Origin: Dermabacter vaginalis
Lineage (GTDB): Bacteria; Actinomycetota; Actinomycetes; Actinomycetales; Dermabacteraceae
Reading direction: 5' to 3'
Length of the DNA stretch: 64,000 bases
Assembly (NCBI RefSeq): GCF_001678905.1
Contig: NZ_CP012117.1
Span: forward strand, 248,001-312,000
Positions within the stretch are counted from its first letter, which is position 1; every line of letters starts with the position of its first letter. The notes beneath the pieces are model-generated. The model was not told the origin of the DNA. It saw only the letters and a program-made list of their open reading frames with translations, and made no database searches. Below are positions 60,877 through 64,000 of the stretch, in pieces. The translations under genes were made by a program, and so were the position numbers.

Positions 60877-63800
60877 ATGAAGCTTCACCACCTCAGCTTC
60901 GAGGGCATCGGTCCATTCAAAGATCGGGTCGATCTCGACTTTGATGCGCTCGGCGCGAGCGGGCTGTTCCTTCTCGAAGGAGCCACGGGCTCGGGGAAAT
61001 CGACCATCATCGATGCGATTGTGTTCGCGCTCTACGGCAACGTTGCAGGCGGCGGTTCGAGTGATGCCCGTGTGCGCAGCGATTTTATGCCGAACACGCG
61101 ACCGAGCGTTGTGGATCTCTTCTTTGAAGTACCGCGGGGCATCTACCGAGTGCGTCGTACCCCGGCCTACGAACGCGCGCGACTTCGCGGCACAGGTGCG
61201 CCCGTGCATGAGAATCAAACCGCGAAGCTGTGGAAGCTCAGTTCGCCGGAGGCACTCGCCGAGGCCATTCACGGAACCGAACGCGCCAACGACATCGAAC
61301 CGATCGCGAACCGCCCCCAGGATGTTGGCGCGGAGGTTCGCGAGCTCCTTGGCCTCACACACGCGCAGTTCACGCAAACCGTTGTTCTTCCCCAGGGTGA
61401 GTTCGCACGCTTCCTCAAAGCCGACACGAGTGAACGCAAGATTGTGCTGGAGCGGATCTTCCAGACTCAGTTCTATGAACAGATCGAGCAGTCCTTTGGC
61501 GAGCTCAGGCGCGAGGCCCAGCGAGATGTCGATGCCTCGAAAGCGGAGCTCGGCGCAACCCTCGAACGTGTTCTCGAAGCGGCCTCGGCAAGCGAGGACC
61601 AACGAGCCCAGGCACTTGCCGATACGAGAGGCTTCACGCCCGCAGGCCTCGAGCGCGCACGTGAAATTGGCGCGGAACTCGAGGAAGCGGCCGAGGAAGC
61701 TCTTGGTGAGGCCACGCGCATGCGGGAGATGGCGTCAGTTGCGTCAAACGAAGCGGAAGAAGCGGCGAAGGATGCCGCCGAACGCCACGATCTGCTCGTG
61801 CGGAAAAGTCAGCTCGACGCCCACGAAAAGAAACGCGCGGGGCTTGACGAGGCGGTGCGTGAGGCGCGTGAACACCTTGCCGGCCACGAGCGCGCCGAGA
61901 AGCCGTTTTATGCCCACGAGCAGGAAAAGAGCGCGGCCGAAGCACTGCACGCCGCCGCTCGAGAACTGCCGGAGGCCGAGCGTGAGGAATCGCCGCAGTG
62001 GGAAGCGCGAGGTCAGGAGGAAAGTGAGCGCGGCGAAAGTGCGCTGCGTATGGCTGCCGCGCTCGCGGGGCTCGAAAAAGAGGAGGCTGCGCTCCCGCGT
62101 CGAGAGCAGGAGGTGAAGAAGGCGGAGCAACGGGCTGAACGCGCGGAGGCGGACTCGCAGAAAAAGACCACCCTCCTGAAGAAGCGTCCGGCGGAACGCG
62201 AGAAGCTCATCGAGAAACATCGTGAGTTCAGCGAGAAGGCCGCGAAGCTCGTCGCACTCAAAGAAAAACGCGAAGCCCACGCCGCTCGCGTGCGCATCGC
62301 TGCGGAGGCGCGCACAAGCCTCGACACTTACCGTACCCAGACACAGCGCGAGTGCGACTCCCTCGCGGTGCTCAAGCGCGCGAGCGAGGAAGAGTCGCTC
62401 CTTCGTCGCAAGAGAATCGACGCGATCGCGTTCGAGCTCGCCGCGAACCTTGTGCAAGGTGAGGCGTGTCCCGTGTGCGGTGCGTGCGAGCATCCGGCCC
62501 CGGCGCGTACCGAGGATGAGCTCGTAAGCCAAGAACGCATCGCCCAGGCGGAACATGCACGGGTGACGGCAGAGCAGTGCCTGAGTGAAGCGCGCTCGGC
62601 AGCTGCGGCGACCAAGGCCCTCCACATCGACGCGCTCGAGCGTGCGTGGGGCGAGAGCGTGAACGAAGATCTCACCCGATTTCAGGAAGAGTTGCCAGCA
62701 CTCATCGAGCGCCTCGACAACGAAGGCGCCGCACTCGCGAGAGAAGAACACGCTGCGCAGGAAGCTGAAGTCGAGCGTGAACACGTAAGCACGGAAATCG
62801 CGAAGTTCGATGAGCGCACGAGTGCCCTCGAGCGCGAAGCGCATGAAAGTGCCTTGACCGCGGAGCGTGCAGCTGTCGACTCCCAGCACCTTGCGAAGAA
62901 CCTTACGGAAACCCGCCAGGCGATTGCCGCTGAACTGAAGGCCCATAACGATACTCACGAGACTCTCGCAGAGCTTCGTTTGTCGCTTCTTTCGGTGGGG
63001 GAGGCCGCACGCGCGCACGCGCGCCTTCTTGACAAATGCCTCGAAGCGCGGAGCGTGCATGAGCGCGCGAAAACTCGCCTCGCCGAAGCACTCGCGGCGA
63101 GCGGCTTCGACAACGTCGAGGAGGTGGTGCACGCGCGTCTTTCGACCGAACGAAAGCACACCTACGAGAACACCGTGCGCGAATACTCGTCACTCACGGC
63201 AGTAATCGAGGAGGCCAAAAAGGACGAACGCCTCGCCCAGATCGAGGCGAATGCTTCCGCCCTTGAAGCGGCTACCGAGGCCCTTGAAGTGACGCAGGCG
63301 CGCGTGCGTGTCAAACGCGATGAGCACACCGCGGCCGCGGGTCTCCACGCCACCCGCGCCAAGATACTTGAGCGCGTGAAGCGTGCACGCGCCGATTTCA
63401 CGGCCCGCGCCGCCGCGCACGAGAAACGCTCGGCTCGTCAGAGCGAAGTGTTGCACCTCGCGAATGTTGCCACGGGCAATTCGAGCGACGCGAAGGCGCG
63501 ACTCACACTCTCAACCTTCGCGGTCATGCGCCGCTTCGAGAAAGTCATCGAGGCGGCAAATGTGCGCCTTGGTGCTCTTTCCGGCGGGATCTACGAGATT
63601 CGCCTCGCGCATCCAGAGAAGATTGGCCGTAAGCAGGTAGGCCTCGATCTCGAGATGGTCGACCTGCGTCACGACTCGTCCCGCTCACCCTCGACTCTTT
63701 CAGGCGGTGAAACGTTCTACGTGTCGCTCGCTCTAGCTCTCGGCCTCGCCGACATCGTGAGTGGGGAAACCGGCGGCGTGCAGATGAACACCCTCTTTAT

Positions 63801-64000
63801 CGACGAGGGCTTTGGCACGCTTGACCCCGAGAAGCTCGACGGTGTCATCGCCGAGATCAGGGAACTCGCTGCCCACGGTCGCACAGTCGGGATCATCTCC
63901 CACGTTGCCGAACTCAAATCGCAAATTGCGGAAAAAGTGCACGTTGAAAGAAAGTCCGACGGCACGTCACGTATCAGCGTGAGTGCACAGCCCACGCAGC
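60877..64000 (+). CDS. sbcC: Exonuclease SbcCD, ATPase subunit SbcC (3' end outside window)
   Basis: The frame from ATG 60877 is open to the right edge, 1041 codons, close to the whole of a usual SbcC. The N-terminal lobe has Walker A GATGSGKSTIIDAI near residue 38 and the Q-loop FTQTVVLPQGEFARFLKA. Two long coiled coils rich in Glu, Ala and Arg flank a zinc hook CPVC (Cys531 and Cys534). The C-terminal lobe has signature LSGGETFYVSLALALG and Walker B LFIDEGFGTLD, then the switch His in IISHVAELK. It forms the Rad50-like partner of SbcD. Only the last few residues and the stop are missing. Confidence 0.96.
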   Translation, partial: MKLHHLSFEGIGPFKDRVDLDFDALGASGLFLLEGATGSGKSTIIDAIVFALYGNVAGGGSSDARVRSDFMPNTRPSVVDLFFEVPRGIYRVRRTPAYERARLRGTGAPVHENQTAKLWKLSSPEALAEAIHGTERANDIEPIANRPQDVGAEVRELLGLTHAQFTQTVVLPQGEFARFLKADTSERKIVLERIFQTQFYEQIEQSFGELRREAQRDVDASKAELGATLERVLEAASASEDQRAQALADTRGFTPAGLERAREIGAELEEAAEEALGEATRMREMASVASNEAEEAAKDAAERHDLLVRKSQLDAHEKKRAGLDEAVREAREHLAGHERAEKPFYAHEQEKSAAEALHAAARELPEAEREESPQWEARGQEESERGESALRMAAALAGLEKEEAALPRREQEVKKAEQRAERAEADSQKKTTLLKKRPAEREKLIEKHREFSEKAAKLVALKEKREAHAARVRIAAEARTSLDTYRTQTQRECDSLAVLKRASEEESLLRRKRIDAIAFELAANLVQGEACPVCGACEHPAPARTEDELVSQERIAQAEHARVTAEQCLSEARSAAAATKALHIDALERAWGESVNEDLTRFQEELPALIERLDNEGAALAREEHAAQEAEVEREHVSTEIAKFDERTSALEREAHESALTAERAAVDSQHLAKNLTETRQAIAAELKAHNDTHETLAELRLSLLSVGEAARAHARLLDKCLEARSVHERAKTRLAEALAASGFDNVEEVVHARLSTERKHTYENTVREYSSLTAVIEEAKKDERLAQIEANASALEAATEALEVTQARVRVKRDEHTAAAGLHATRAKILERVKRARADFTARAAAHEKRSARQSEVLHLANVATGNSSDAKARLTLSTFAVMRRFEKVIEAANVRLGALSGGIYEIRLAHPEKIGRKQVGLDLEMVDLRHDSSRSPSTLSGGETFYVSLALALGLADIVSGETGGVQMNTLFIDEGFGTLDPEKLDGVIAEIRELAAHGRTVGIISHVAELKSQIAEKVHVERKSDGTSRISVSAQPTQ

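Noticed and set aside
61744-63159. 471-codon minus-strand frame inside sbcC
   Set aside because: It lies within the coiled-coil part of sbcC, where biased codons commonly leave the reverse strand open.

Overview
The window reads as chromosome of a G+C-rich actinobacterium. Codon use is strongly G/C-ending, GTG starts are common, several promoters look leaderless, and the gene orders dnaX-recR and lysC-asd are typical of Actinobacteria. A host-associated member of the Micrococcales (for example a Dermabacter-like skin organism) would fit the gene content, but that placement is inference.

Region 1 (1-29.75 kb) is a large N-glycan foraging locus. It holds a secreted EndoH-type GH18 endoglycosidase, a GH125 exo-alpha-mannosidase, a LacI regulator, a GH5 enzyme resembling the GH5_18 beta-mannosidases, two GH38 alpha-mannosidases and a GH20 beta-N-acetylhexosaminidase. 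Five sugar-binding lipoproteins and four pairs of sugar ABC permeases accompany them. The apparent logic is that EndoH frees oligomannose glycans outside the cell, the ABC systems import them, and the cytoplasmic enzymes (no signal peptides) trim alpha-mannose, then Man-beta-GlcNAc, then GlcNAc. Two permease pairs are near-identical copies attached to diverged binding proteins. The GH38-GH20 operon also encodes an alkaline-phosphatase-superfamily enzyme and a HAD phosphatase of unknown role. No sugar-ABC ATPase lies in the window.

Region 2 (29.8-34.1 kb) is a metal-uptake system: a DtxR/MntR regulator facing a four-gene Mn/Zn ABC operon, with a DtxR-type box upstream of the operon. Region 3 (34.1-36 kb) holds a decayed NUDIX copy, a possible structured RNA, an unrecognised 390-residue protein and tRNA-Ser(GGA).

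Region 4 (36-64 kb) is mostly housekeeping: an NSS-family amino-acid symporter with its MetS-like small subunit, SRP RNA, a DUF421 protein, dnaX, an amidase, a GyrI-like protein, recR, a polytopic membrane protein, lysC, asd, a TetR regulator with a PRC-barrel protein, nucleotide-sugar genes (UDP-sugar dehydrogenase, rmlB, rmlD), a Pro-rich surface protein, NDH-2, an LPXTG-anchored 5'-nucleotidase, a VanZ-like protein, sbcD and most of sbcC.

Two window-wide signals are not explained by genes. One is a strongly over-represented 10-mer, AACCGTCGGA (11 exact copies counted by eye, both strands, coding and non-coding). The other is a recurrent leaderless promoter geometry: TANNNT, six bases, then the start codon.
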